Assembly (NCBI RefSeq): GCF_027942865.1
Contig: NC_134511.1
Location: 1,968,567-2,032,566 of the forward strand
Reading direction: 5' to 3'
DNA from: Odontesthes bonariensis
Taxonomy: Eukaryota; Chordata; Actinopteri; Atheriniformes; Atherinopsidae
DNA: 64,000 bases
Numbering within the stretch: position 1 is the first letter of the stretch; every line of letters begins with the position of its first letter. Below, in pieces: positions 35,149 through 49,300 of this stretch. A model generated the notes under the pieces. That model was not told the origin of the DNA and ran no database searches. It saw nothing but the letters and a program-made list of their open reading frames with translations. The position numbers and the translations under genes are program-made.

Positions 35149-35672
35149 GGGTGTGAGGCAGCTGTTGGTCTGACTGATGAAGAAGGCACAGCAAAGATTT
35201 TCTGTCCTTTGGCGGCCATTTTCTCTGCTGAAGCTGCGTCACTGCTGGGGGACGCGTTTCTATGATCACCACTTTGAGAACATTTCTGTTCCTGGATCAT
35301 TTCTACAGATTATGAGACGTCTCATCAGAAGCTGGATCATTACTGAAGGAGTTTACTGACAGAATGAGTGAACGAACATGTAGAGAACACACAGATAAAC
35401 ACAGTGAAGCTGATGTGTTTTAATCAGGACTTCAGAGCAGCTTTGGCAGCAGTAACTCATCTGTAAATCCAAACTCCACAAAGCTGCAGACAGCTGATCA
35501 GCTGGGTCAGCACAAACTGAGTCTGACGGCTCGGAGGAAAGAAATGACGTCTCCTTTCTCTAAAAGTTCCTTCTGACGTGGAACAGAAAGAAAAGCAGGA
35601 GGTTAAAGCTTGTTTCAGTTTGGCTGTGAGACCTGAACAGACGTGTTTGTCTTCATTCTTTTCTTCTCTCAG

Positions 35673-35774
35673 ACTGACTGAAGTCCAGAAGATGGACAGA
35701 GCAGAGTCTGCAGCATCCAGCGGTCGCTCTGCCAACAGGAACCCACCCAGACCTCCAGAACCATCAGACACAAA
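35673..35774 (+). other. NLR exon 1 (start codon)
   Basis: Acceptor TTCTTCTCTCAG, then ATG at 35692 encoding [20 protein letters not shown] and PPEPSDTK, then donor AAAGTAAGAG. Phase 2 exit. The acceptor implies a noncoding exon upstream that I could not place. Confidence 0.8.
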
Positions 35775-38700
35775 GTAAGAGAACTGCTCATGGGGGGGGG
35801 GCAGCTTCTTATCTGGGATATCACCATGGCAACGTATACTGGCAACCCAAACAGGTTGAACATATTCAGGGTGACTTTAAGCTTATTTTTAGGTGGTCTG
35901 GCTTAACTCGCCCTAACAACGGAGATGTTGTTGAGCTGTAGTAGGATGCTGGTTATCAGCCCAGGTTTTCTGACTCTGAATATGAGCGCGTTCATGTTCA
36001 TGTGGCATCAGCTGACCAATCAGAACCTCTAATTCTGTCATTGAAAAGCAGCAGCTGCTGCAGTGAAAGCTGGAAGGAAAGAAGAGAAAAAGGAAAAAGA
36101 ATGCCAGCAGGAGGAGATGTGATCTGTGTGTGATGGTGTGTTTTATTAAAGCACGTGAGGAGGTTTCACACTTATTCTGTCAGGCTGAATTCTGCCTGTT
36201 TTAAATGAACCAAGTAAACAACAAACAGAAAAGAGATTGAAACAGTCAGAGGGCTTCCTGGAAAGGTCTGAGTTCATTCTGTCTTCCAGCCTCTAAAATG
36301 CTTTTGAGTGGTTAAATGACTTTTTAAAACCCTTTCTAAGATGTATGTGGATGTGAATATGAACATGCCTGTTAGGTTAAAGGATAAGACCGTTTTTTTG
36401 ACATTGGGCCCTTGATTTCACATTATAACATGATGTTCTACTCACCCCTGCTTGTTGTTGAACATTTGGAGCTGTTCCGAAGATATTCGCGAGGCGTCTG
36501 GCTGCTCTCTTGAGATATTCGGCCATCAAACGGTTTCCTATGGGCAAGCTTATACAGGCACAAACTATGCTGTTTATAATTTATTAATTACTGTACACTA
36601 GCACTGATAACGTGGAGGTGCGTCGCTTACTTAAAAAAATCCGGGTTACTAATTTTGAATTTTAGCCGAATGAATAAATAGGCAGCAGGTCTGTGGGCTG
36701 TCTGTGGCAGTAGCACGACGAGGACGTCAGTAACACCCACTTTACGACAAATATTCAAAATTACAGTAACCCGGATTTTTTTAACCCTTTGATGCACAAC
36801 ATGGGTCAAAAGTGACCCGGCTGAGTTTTAATTTTCCATATCTTTGCAATAAATTAACTTTATCATTCAATATTCAAGGTATTCCTCAATTAACTTGTTT
36901 TTAATCATCATGCATCCTTATTTTATTTTTTCCTTTCTTACTTTTTGAATAAAAACCCTTTTTATATCACTACCCCTCTAATGCGCAACATGGGTCAAAA
37001 ATGACCCGCATTCATTTTCTATGTTACTTGATGTATGCCTGAGAGTTTCTATGATATATCTCTGAAATAAATTAATCATCAATCATTTTCTATTCCAAGT
37101 ATGCAGTAAATATCTTGTTTTTGTTCAGCACAAATCTTTATTTTTATTTTCCTCTCTTACCCTATGAGGAAGCACAGCTTTTGTATTGCTACATCCAGTT
37201 TCCACACATGGGTCAGACAGGGCCCACATGCATTTACCATTTTACAGCTCAGCACAGCTCCCATCACACATCTAAGTACAGTAAGTTTTGTTTTTCAATT
37301 GTACTAATATTACTTTAGAGATTTCTTGATGACAGTAGTGAAAGATAACATTACATTACATTATATGATGATTAGGTTTAGGTTACCTTGAGAGTGAGTA
37401 CATTACTTGTCAGAAAGTTACAAATAATTATTATTAGCTAGCTGTTGACATATTCTATTTTAGTTAGGGTTAGGGTAGGGTTATGTGTTAACTGTTATCA
37501 TGGTTATGTTATTTCCTGTCTTGGTTCTATTATTTAGTTCCTGTTTTTGTAGTGGTTGTCCTCTTGTGTTCTGTTCACTTTCTGTCTTTGTCTTTTTCCT
37601 GCTCGTTTTTGATTGCTCACACCTCTGTCTTGTTGTATTGTTTGTTCATCCCTGCCTCCTGGTGTTTTCCCCACCAATCCATGTTCTGCTCACTCCCCTC
37701 ACCTGAGCTTCTCCTCCCTCTCTTCACCTGTTCTTCTTCCCCTTTGTATTTAAGTTATTTATTTTGTTGTTGCGTCATTAGTCTTCCAAAGTAAGTCTTG
37801 CCGTTTTGGTCTTTGTCTGGTAGTTGTATTTGTATTGTAGTCGTCATAGTCAAAGTCATAGTCATGTTTTCCCTATTTGCCTTGTTCTTCCATTTTCTGT
37901 TTTTGGATCTTGCCTATAACCCTTTTTGGTTATATTAAAGACGTTTTGTTCAGCCTGCAGTGTCTGCATGTGGGTCCACCTGCTTTGCCACCCCAAAAAC
38001 CTGACAGTATGTGTGTGTGAAAAAATGACAAACATGTTGCAAATACTAAATAATTGTTTGGCCCCACTCACTGCTAAAGTAACTACTTGAAAAGAGTTAA
38101 ATAGTATTAAGTTACTTTATTTTATGTCACATTTGGATGAATGGGTCATTTTTACCCATGTGTGTAAATTCGATGTAGTAATATAATAACTACTTTTGCT
38201 TATAAAGTATGAAAGTAAAAATGAAAATAATGATCAGTGGTGATCAAAAACAAGATATTTAAAGAATACTTTGAATATTCAATCATAAATTAAATTGATT
38301 TCAAAAGATAGAACAAAGAGAAACTCAGCCAGCTTGAAATTACCTTGGAAATGAATGCGGGTCATTTTTGACCCATGTTGTGCATTAGAGGGGCTGTTCA
38401 TATGTTGCGCATCAAAGGGGTAAGCGACGCACCTCCACGTTATCAGTGCTAGTGTAGAGTAATTAATAAATTATAAACAGCATAGTTTGTGCCTGTATAA
38501 ACTTGCCCATAGGAAACCGTTTCATGGCCGAATATCTCAAGAGAGCAGCCAGACGCCTCTCGAATATCTTCGGAACAGCTCCAAATGACCAACAACAAGC
38601 AGGGGTGAGTAGAACATCATGTTATAATGTGAAATCAAGGGCCCAATGTAAAAAAAAAACGGTCTTATCCTTTAACTGGTGTCTCTAAAATGTCCTCAGG

Positions 38701-41476
38701 AGTGAGTGTGAGCGTGTGGTTGTTTGTCTGGTTTGTCTCTGTGTGGCCCTGCGATGGACTGGCGGCCTGTACAGGGTGTACCCCGCCTCTGGCCCAATGA
38801 CCACTGGGATAGGCTCCAGCCCCCCCGCAACCCTACCGACGGATTCAGCGGTATAGAAAATGGATGGATGGATGGATTACAAAACATTGCACAGAGTTTT
38901 TAACGATATCTTTTTTTAGCCACTGACTTTTTTAGTCACTGTGTTATTCTTGTACTGTTGGATTTAACTGCAGCATTTGACACAGTAGATCACGACATAC
39001 TGATCTCTCGCCTGGAGCATTGGGTGGTCATCAGGGGCCCGGCGCTGGCATGGCTCAGGTCTTACCTGTCTCATCGGACGTTCTGTGTCAGCCTTGGTGA
39101 TTCTGTTGCTGCGTGTACACCAAGAGCGACCTACGCTACCTGGAGAAGCTTTGTTTGAGAATTTGCTTTGATAGCTTGTGACGTCACATTTAGAATGTTC
39201 AATTTTTAAAGGGCTGTGCAGCACCCCCGCGAAAAAAAACATGAGGAAAGAGAGGGCAGGGACACGAATAAACGTGTTGTTATTTACAATTTGTTATACA
39301 AGATATACATCACGTTACAAATGATGTAAAACTACATTAGGTACACCTGAGAAGAGCAGGAATAGCAGAGGCAGCTGTGAAAAATAAACTGAATTCGAAA
39401 TAAAATCCGAAATAAAACTTAATTGCAGTGAGAAAGGTATGCGAGGGGTTACTACACTATTGTATTGAAGCACTCGATACGGCAATTGCAACAGTCTCAG
39501 GATTAAACGACTTTTGTTTGGATAGGAACCAAAGTTTACACGTCTGTTTCCGCGAACCCCGCGGATTGTCGGACCCCTACAATCTGTGGATTGTCATTGG
39601 TTTTCGCCGAAACGCGTCATAGCTCATTACCATAATATTAGCTTGAGTTTAATCGCTTGAATCCGCTCTGGTAGCTCAGTTTTCTTCGCCACTGGCGAAT
39701 CCGCTCTGGTAGCGCAGGTAGCTCACCCTCCATAGAGAAATAATGATTTCCGGCGCTCAGGTAGCGTAGGTCGCTCTTGGTGTACACGCAGCATGTGTCC
39801 TCCACTGCTCCTCTCTCTTACGGGGTCCCTCAGGGTTCAGTGCTCGGCCCTCTTTTGTTTTCATTATATCTTCTCCCGCTGAGTTCCATTCTCAGGAAAC
39901 ATGGTATTTCATTCCACTTTTACGCTGATGACACTCAGATTTTTGTCCCCCTTAAAAAAGCTGACTCCTTCTCCCTTAAGCCACTGGTAAATTGTTTAGA
40001 TTGAAGTCAAGGCTTGGATGGCTCTAAACTTTTTAAATTTTAATGAAAAGAAGACCGAAGTGATGGCCTTTGGTGGCACCTCTGAGTTCCCCTCAATCGA
40101 TCTCGGTTCCTTGGCGCAGTACGCCAAACCTATTATAAATGATCTGGGGGTAAAAGTGGACGCGTACCTCAAGTTTGAAAGCCAGATTAAAGCTGTGGTT
40201 AAAACAAGATTCTTCCAGTTGAGACAGTTGGCAAAAATAAAACCCTTTCTTCCAAGACAGCACTTAGAAACAGTAATCCACGCCTTTGTTTGATTGAGGC
40301 TTGATTACTGCAATGCACTTTTTTATGGGGGTTAGGGGGTCCTCTATAGCACGCCTTCAACTGGTACAAAACGCAGCTGCACGACTTTTAACTGGCACTA
40401 GGAAATTTGAGCACATTACGCCGATTTTAGCATCTCTCCATTGGCTTCCTGTCCATTTTAGAATTAATTTTAAAATTCTTTTATTTGCTTTTAAAGCCAT
40501 GAATGGCCTTGCACCAGTGTACCTCTCTGAGCTTCTGCAGCCCTACGCACCCTCAGGTCAGCTGATCAGCTGCTCCTGAGGGTTCCTAAAACAAGGCGGA
40601 AGCTCAGGGGGGACCGAGCATTTTCTGTTGCTGCCCCTCGGCTCTGGAATGTAGCCTGATTAACATAGACTTTCAAATCTCTTCGAGATTCTGGTCTGAC
40701 CAAGACCATAACGAATACGATTTGAAATGGCCTGGTCAACCCGCCTCCCTCGGGTTGCTACTGGTTGAGGCCAGAAAAGGCTGTGCCTAAGCTTAAGCCA
40801 ATCACACCACTCTTTCCTCTGACGTATGATTTAGCTACCAGCGGGGCTAACTGGTAGATTAAACTCTTACCAAAGCCAGTAGGGAGCAAGCCGAAAACGT
40901 CTTTCCTGTCAAGAAATGATTCAAGGGCTTTTCTTTGCTCGATTTTTAACGAGAATCTCCCGTCGAACACTTTCATTACAGCATCTACAGCAGTGTCAAA
41001 AGCTTGACGCTGCTCCATGTTGATATTGAAAGAAGTGCTTCCGTGTACAATCCATGGGTTGAGTGGCAGTTCAACCACGTCACTACCTTGAACACGCCTC
41101 TACCCTGGGCCGTTGGCGCTGCTCAAAGTTGATTGCTTTCCGACAAAGTGGGTGGAGTTCCCATTTTTTCGGGAACTCGAATCCACCTGAATGAGCAGTT
41201 TGCCTGAGTAAGTGTAGCAGAGCCGAAGGTGTTGCGTCACTGCGAGGGCGGAGCCTGGGTACTGGAATGAGCTGCAGCTGCACATTAGGCAGGCCCCTTC
41301 CTTGTCCTGTTTTAAAAGTCGTCTTAAAACTCACCTCTTTTCTTTGGCTTTTACCACCGTCTAGGTTGTTTATTTTATGTGCACAGTTTTGTTTTATGAT
41401 GTTTTTATTGTGTTTATTTTAATGTACAGCACTTTGGTAATCTTTGCGTTTATTTAAAATGTGCTTTATAAATAAA

Positions 41477-41519
<43 letters not shown>

Positions 41520-44277
41520 AAATGAATAAAACAAATCAAAGATGAAATGTGAGAGTAAATAAACATGGGCCTTAACACAAAGTTAAATGAATACAGTTGC
41601 AGAGGAAAGCAGAAATATCAATCAATGAATGCATGTGAATAACAGCATGTCTGTGTTTGCAGAGGTCAGCACCTCAGACAGAGAGCAGAGTCTCCAGGAT
41701 CCGACTGTCTGTCTCTGAAGAGTGACTGGTCCAAAGATAATCCTCCTAACCTCAGTGGTGAAGCTGGACCCTCAGGCACAAAGTAAGACAACTGAAACAC
41801 AGATTTCAGGACCTTTCATGATGTCTTTATTACAAAAAAAAGAAAAAATTAACAAATAAATGAAGAGATAAATTGATAAAGGACAAATGAATTCAGTGAT
41901 TTCAGAATGGTTTCAGAATGATTTCAGGTGGTTAGCACCGTCGCCTCACAGCAAGAAGGTTCCAGGTTCAACTCCCAGCTGGGGCCTTTCTGTGTGGAGT
42001 CTGCATGTTCTCCCTGTGTATGCGTGGGTTCTCTCCGGGTACTCCGGCTTCCTCCCACTGTCCAAAAACATGCCTGTTAGGTTAACTGATGTCTCTAAAA
42101 TGTCCTTAGGAGTGAGTGTGAGCGTGTGTGGTTGTTTGTCTGGTTTGTCTCTGTGTGGCCCTGTGATGGACTGGCGGCCTGTACAGGGTGAACCCCGCCT
42201 CTGGCCCAATGACCGCTGGGATGGGCTCCAGCCCCCCCGCGACCCGACCGACGGATTCAGCGGTATAGAAAATGGATGGATGGATGGATTACAAAACATT
42301 GCACAGAGTTTTTAACGATATCTTTTTAGCCACTGACTCTGGTCACTGTGTTATTCTTGTAATGTTGGATTTAACTGCAGCATTTGATCACGACATACTG
42401 ATCTCTCGCCTGGAGCATTGGGTGGTCATCAGGGGCCCGGCGCTGGCATGGCTCAGGTCTTACCTGTCTCATCGGACGTTCTGTGTCAGCCTTGGTGATT
42501 CTGTTGCTGCGTGTACACCAAGAGCGACCTACGCTACCTGGAGAAGCTTTGTTTGAGAATTTGCTTTGGTAGCTTTGGTAGCTCGTGACGTCACATTTAG
42601 AATGTTCAATTTTTAAAGGGCTGTGCAGCACCCCCGCGAAAAAAAACATGAGGAAAGAGAGGGCAGGGACACGAATAAACGTGTTGTTATTTACAATTTG
42701 TTATACAAGATATACATCACGTTACAAATGATGTAAAACTACATTAGGTACACCTGAGAAGAGCAGGAATAGCAGAGGCAGCTGTGAAAATAAACTAAAT
42801 TCGAAATAAAATCCGAAATAAATCCGAAATAAAACTTAATTGCAGTGAGAAAGGTATGCGAGGGGTTACTACACTATTGTATTGACGCACTCGACACGGC
42901 AATAGCAACAGTCTCAGGATTAAACGACTCTTGTTTGGATAGGAACCAAAGTTTACACGTCTGTTTCCGCGAACCCCGCGGATTGTCGGACCCCTACAAT
43001 CTGTGGATTGTCATTGGTTTTCGCCGAAACGCGTCATAGCTCATTACCATAATATTAGCTTGAGTTTAATCGCTTGAATCCGCTCTGGTCGCTCAGTTCT
43101 CTTCGCCACTGGCGAATCCGCTCTGGTAGCGCAGTTAGCTCACCCTCCATAGAGAAATAATGATTTCCGGCGCTCAGGTAGCGTAGGTCGCTCTTGGTGT
43201 ACACGCAGCATGTGTCCTCCACTGCTCCTCTCTCTTACGGGGTCCCTCAGGGTTCAGTGCTCGGCCCTCTTTTGTTTTCATTATATCTTCTCCCGCTGGG
43301 TTCCATTCTCAGGAAACATGGTATTTCATTCCACTTTTACGCTGATGACACTCAGATTTTTGTCCCCCTTAAAAAAGCTGACTCCTTCTCCCTTAAGCCA
43401 CTGGTAAATTGTTTAGATTGAAGTCAAGGCTTGGATGGCTCTAAACTTTTTAAATTTTAATGAAAAGAAGACCGAAGTGATGGCCTTTGGTGGCACCTCT
43501 GAGTTCCCCTCAATCGATCTCGGTTCCTTGGCGCAGTACGCCAAACCTATTATAAATGATCTGGGGGTAAAAGTGGACGCGTACCTCAAGTTTGAAAGCC
43601 AGATTAAAGCTGTGGTTAAAACAAGATTCTTCCAGTTGAGACAGTTGGCAAAAATAAAACCCTTTCTTCCAAGACGGCACTTAGAAACAATAATCCACGC
43701 CTTTGTTTGATTGAGGCTTGATTACTGCAATGCACTTTTTATGGGGGTTAGTGGGTCCTCTATCGCACGCCTTCAACTGGTACAAAACGCAGCTGCACGA
43801 CTTTTAACTGGCACTAGGAAATTTGAGCACATTACGCCGATTTTAGCATCTCTCCATTGGCTTCCTGTCCATTTTAGAATTAATTTTAAAATTCTTTTAT
43901 TTGCTTTTAAAGCCATGAATGGCCTTGCACCAATGTACCTCTCTGAGCTTCTGCAGCCCTACGCACCCTCAGGTCAGCTGATCAGCTGCTCCTGAGGGTT
44001 CCTAAAACAAGGCGGAAGCTTAGGGGGGACCGAGCATTTTCTGTTGCTGCCCCTAGGCTCTGGAATGAGCTGCCGCTGCACATTAGGCAGGCCCCTTCCT
44101 TGTCCTGTTTTAAAAGTCGTCTTAAAACACACCTCCTTTCTTTGGCTTTTACCACCGTCTAGGTTGTTCATTTTATGTGCACAGTTTTGTTTTATGATGT
44201 TATTGTGTTTATTGTAATGTACAGCACTTTGGTAATCTTTGCGTTTATTTAAAATGTGCTTTATAAATAAAATTGAG

Positions 44278-44322
<45 letters not shown>

Positions 44323-46244
44323 AAATGAATAAAACAAATCAAAGATGAAATGTGAGAGTAATTAAACAGGGGCCTTAACACAAAGTTAAATGAATACAGT
44401 TGCAGAGGAAAGCAGAAATATCAATGAATGAATGTGAATAACAGCATGTCTGTGTTTGCAGAGGTCAGCACCTCAGACAGAGAGCAGAGTCTCCAGGATC
44501 TGACTGTCTGTCTATGAAGAGTGACTGGTCCAAAAATAATCCTCCAGACCTCAGTGATGAAGCTGGACCCTCAGGCACAAAGTAAGACAACTGAAACACA
44601 GATTTCAGGACCTTTCATGATCTATTTCATTTGTGTTAAACTCAGCATTTATATCCAAACCAGCTAAATGTCCTGTTAACTAGGTTACCACAGGCACTAA
44701 CTAGCTGCTGTCTCCTGTTGCCATGACAACAAATGGGAGACCAGCACTCAGTCTGGTGGCAAACCCAAAACTCTGGCTACAGAGCTGAGTTTCTGATCAT
44801 TTTGGTTTGTTGGAAATCTAAACTCTCCTTCCAGTTCAGGAGCAACATGGCCTCTGAACAGGACCACATGTCTGTCAGTGATGGTCTGTTTTCTGCCTCT
44901 GACAGCTCAGGGGGCCACAGTGGATGGATGTGGGATGAAATGTGATCATCTCAGTGTAGCTGCAGCCAGTGTTGTTAGAATCTATTTGATCAGCCCAGGT
45001 CTTTATCAATAGACTTATTGGTTATCTGTAATTACTAAAGAGTTTTTTATTTCTTAATTCTAAAAGAGCAAATGTAGAATAGGATTAGGACTGATTTGAA
45101 ATGTTTTCTGCAGAGCAGCAGCAGTAATATTCACACAGTGAAGTCAGCACATAAACTGAGGATTGAACCAAATGTGAAACGTTGCTGCAGGAAGGGTTGA
45201 GTTTGTATTCACATCAAACAGCAGAGTTGATGCCAAATGGAGTTATTTTAAAAGGATTTTAGTGATGAAGACATGTGTTGACAGAGGGAGGAAGAGGAGT
45301 GGTGTTTGTGAGGAGCAGCAGCTGTCCTGCTGTGCTCTGTGTCAGGACGTCCTGAAGGATCCGGTCTCTGCCAGCTGTGGACACTGGTTCTGCAGACAGT
45401 GCATCACCTCATACGTGGACCAGTCTGCTCCCTCAGGAGGCTCATACTGGGACCAGTCTGCTTCCTCCTGTCCCCGGTGTGGAGAAAGATCCAGAGCTGC
45501 ACCAGGTCAGATATTTCTGTTAACCCGTTTAGATGCACACACACATCATCATGTTCATCATTTTATTAACTCACATCAGACTGAATTAATACGCCAAATC
45601 AAAGCTTTATATTCTGTGGACATCAGTTAAATCAGAGCTGGATCATATTTCTGAGAGGAAGACATAAATGCTGTAATGAGCAAATGGATCAGAAAATGAA
45701 ACTAAACCAACACAATTACCAAGATAGCAGCACCTGTGGAGAAGAGCAGAGTAATCAGTCTGAAATCAGGACTAAAGGAGCCAAAATAAGATGGGAGGAG
45801 CCACAGGTGTCCTAAATCACACAAATCAGCTCCCAGCAGAACAGACACTCGTTAATACCACAACCAACCAGAAGAGGACCCACGGGGTCATCAAAGGTCA
45901 TCAGGAACATCATTTAAAGCTGAACTCCCAGTGAAATGGATCTGAGGTTTCTTTTGGAACACATGTCCTCTGTTCACTCTGCAGAAGGGAAATCCAAACC
46001 CAAATGAACATGTTGTCGCGTTACTTGATAAAATATCAAAGTTCTCACTGTCTAAATAAACCTTATCTAACCTCGTATGGTTTGGAACCATCTTCAAAGA
46101 AGGAAAAACACAGAATCTTACTATTCTGGTATATTAAGTTAAAATTTCAATTAATAACCAGTCTCATGTCACGCTACTTTTGTGAATTCTCGTTTGATTT
46201 GACAGACATTACGTAAAGAAAGCCTACAACACAACCTGTTAATT

Positions 46245-46305
<61 letters not shown>

Positions 46306-49300
46306 CTATTTATTAAAATGATATGACCAAAGACATGAACCTTAAAAACAAACAGGAGAAATTCACTGAATATGGGTGATTATATAAAACACTCAGTGAA
46401 TTGAAAATAAAATATGGGGAAAGGAGAGGTACCGGATTTACTCAAGTAGTTTAGGTTTATTTACTATTTGCAGCTAAAGACTGTAGGGCTGTAGCGATAC
46501 GCTAATCTCACAATACGATACACGATATTCAGCCTACGATACACGATATTCAGCCAACGATACACGATATTCAGCCAACGATACGATACACGATATTCAG
46601 CCAACGATACGATACACGACATTCAGCCAACGATACGATGCACGATATTCAGCCTACGATACACGACATTCAGCCAACGATACGATACACGACATTCAGC
46701 CAACGATACGATGCACGATATTCAGCCTACGATACGATACAATACACGATATTCGTATTTTGTACTGGATGTTTGTTGATATTACTCCGCCACCGCTAAG
46801 AAAATAGTTCGAGCATGAACGAGCTGCCAAATAAAACCAGACAGAAGCAACTTTTCACAACCAAATTTGATATGGATACCAGCGCACACAAGTAACCACT
46901 CCGGTGAGTTGATGATTTTGAAAACGGACGTTTATGGTGCTTTTACGGAACTTTTAGGACATGCAAAATACTTGCCATTCTGAAGAAGGTTGAGAAGAAT
47001 CAAAATTAGGCAAATACCGGAGACAGCAGTAAAATTCAAAAAAGCGGTGAGGGGGGTTCTAAAACATTGCAGACGACTCATAAAAGAGGCTTAATGTTGA
47101 AAATACCGCAGTTCTCCTCTAACAATGGAATAGAAAAAGAAACGGCAGGAACATCTGCTAACAGTTGCATTTCTTCATAGAAATGTCCAGTTTACTGACT
47201 TCAATTGGATTTAACTATTCAGTACTACAGACCACTAGGGGGCAATATGGTTCCATAGGCAGGTTAGTCATTTTTCCAACAGGATTATTTCTTCATTATT
47301 CTTGCCAGTAAGATCGTGAAAAGGGTCTTAAAATGCAGTTCATGATTTCACTGAGAACCTGAAAGAACTTGTACAAAGATATCAAACACATTTAATACAG
47401 TTTTAAGATTCTACTGAAAGTGAATCTGAGCAAAGTCATTTCCAATTCCATGAGGCGCCTGGTTCTCTTATCTGGCTTGGTGAGGGTAGATTTCACCTTT
47501 GATTTACTTTGTCCAGATAAAGTAGGGAGTGGGTTAGTCTGGGTTTCCTCCAATTTTCTCCTAAGAGGGTCCTTTGTTTGTTCAGCTTAGTTAGCACTAA
47601 GTTGTTAATGCATCCCTCATAAGTTTATGGCGCAGGTCTGTGCCAAATACAAAAGTTTCAGTTTGTATTAATTCCACATTTGAGTTCGCTACAATGTACT
47701 TTGTGTTTGGTCTCATTTGTTCTTTGGTCGGCAGATGTTGGTGTGCAGGAGGTTTTAGATGAACATAAGATAAGTCTGAGGAGGAGATGTGAACATGTGA
47801 CTGAAGGAAGTGATGGAGCAGGAGGTGGAGCCCTCCTCAGCAGGATCTACACTGAGCTCTACATCACAGAGGGACAGAGTGAAGAGGTTAATACCCAACA
47901 TGAGGTGAGGCAGCTGGAGACGGCTTCCAAGATCCGCCATGACTCTCCAATCAGGTGCCAGGACATCTTTAAAGCCTTAGCTGAGCAGCAGGAAGCCATC
48001 AGAGTGGTTCTGACCAACGGCGTCGCTGGTGTTGGAAAAACCTTCTCAGTGCTGAAGTTCACTCTGGACTGGGCCGAGGGCCTGGAGAACCAGGATGTCA
48101 GTGTGGTGATTCTGCTTTCCTTCAGGGAGCTGAACCTGATCAGAGAGGAGCAGCACAGTCTCCTCACGCTGCTCCATGTTTTCCATCCAACATTACAGCA
48201 GCTCCCAGCAGAGCAGCTGGCCGGCTGCACACTTCTGTTCATCCTGGACGGCCTGGATGAAAGCAGACTGTCTCTGGAGTTCAGCTGTCAGGTTGTGTCT
48301 GAGCTCACCCAGAAGTCATCAGTCAGCGTGCTGCTGACAAACCTCATCAGGGGGAACCTGCTTCCCTCGGCTCGCCTCTGGATAACCACACGGCCCGCAG
48401 TGGCCAATCGGATCCCTCCTGCGTGTGTCGCCAGGGTAACAGAAGTACGAGGCTTCACCGATGCCCAGAAGGAGGAGTACTTCAGGAGGAGGTTCAGAGA
48501 TGAGCAGGCCAGCAGAATCAGCTCCCACATCCAGGCATCCAGGAGCCTCCACATCATGTGTGGAATCCCAGTCTTCTGCTGGATCACTGCTACAGTTCTG
48601 GAGCACATGTTGACCCCCGAGCAGAGAGCAGAGCTGCCCAAGACCACCACCGACATGTACTCCCGCTTCCTGCTGGTTCAGACACAGAGGAAGAAGAACA
48701 AGTACCACCAGGGACCTGAGGCGGGTCCACAGGGGCTGACGGAGGCTGACGGGGACGTTCTCCTGAAGCTGGGGAGGCTGGCGTTTGAACATCTGGAGAA
48801 AGGAAACATCATGTTCTACCAAGAAGACCTGGAGCAGTGTGGCCTGGATGTCCCAGAGGCATCGCTGTATTCAGGAGTTTGTACAGAGATCTTCAAAAGA
48901 GAGTGTGGGATCTTCCAGAAACCAGTTTACTGCTTTGTTCATCTGAGTGTTCAGGAGTTTCTGGCTGCCGTCTACATGATGCACTGCTACACCAACAGGA
49001 AGGAGGAGGTGCTGAGGAGCTTCCTGGGAGAAAAATACAGTTACAGTTACAGTTACTCACCTCTGGAGGACTTCCTGTACAGAGTCATGGAGAAATCCTT
49101 TCACAGTAAAAATGGCCACCTGGACCTGTTTGTCCGCTTCCTTCATGGCCTCTCTGTGGAGTCCAACCAGAGACTCTTAGCAGGCCTGCTGGGTCGGACA
49201 CAGAACAGTCCAGAAACCATCCAGAGAGTCATCAACAACCTGAAGAAGATGAACAGTGATGACATTTCTCCTGACAGAAGCATCAACATCTTCCACTGTC

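Larger units (their letters stand above)
36377..38675. mobile_element. TTAA-target foldback with nested insertion
   Basis: TTAA at both edges and inverted ends AGGATAAGACCG/CGGTCTTATCCT. The arms are ~270 bp: 36381-36650 at the left, and 36765-36784 plus 38420-38671 at the right, interrupted by a second TTAA-type element. The sister intron at about 42083 shows the empty site (GCCTGTTAGGTTAACTGATG), confirming the boundaries. No transposase is seen. Confidence 0.9.
36362..38878 (+). mobile_element. SINE-like repeat, copy 1, split by a foldback
   Basis: AACATGCCTGTTAGGTTAA at 36362-36380 resumes at 38672 (TTAACTGGTGTCTCTAAA) and runs to the GGATGGATGG tail at 38878. It lacks the tRNA-like head found in copy 2 (41929-42290). 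The foldback at 36377-38675 splits it at TTAA. Confidence 0.8.
38880..41521 (+). mobile_element. L2-clade LINE in NLR intron 1, copy 1
   Basis: Reverse-transcriptase blocks [40 protein letters not shown] and [11 protein letters not shown] (catalytic ADD) are followed by the post-RT tail [20 protein letters not shown] and a 3' UTR ending in (ATTG)n at 41478-41521. Stops and frameshifts make it dead, it lacks its endonuclease, and two DNA elements interrupt it (39108-39792 and 40652-41261). Confidence 0.92.

Noticed and set aside
37461-37482. Telomere-like TTAGGGTTAGGGTAGGG
   Set aside because: Only about two imperfect units; too short for an interstitial telomere and probably chance.
39428-39622. 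64-codon ORF in the TIR element inside the LINE
   Set aside because: Present in both duplicated copies but without transposase features; too short to call a gene.
48288-48822. Minus-strand frames of 122 and 167 codons
   Set aside because: They are antisense to the NACHT exon and have no family features.
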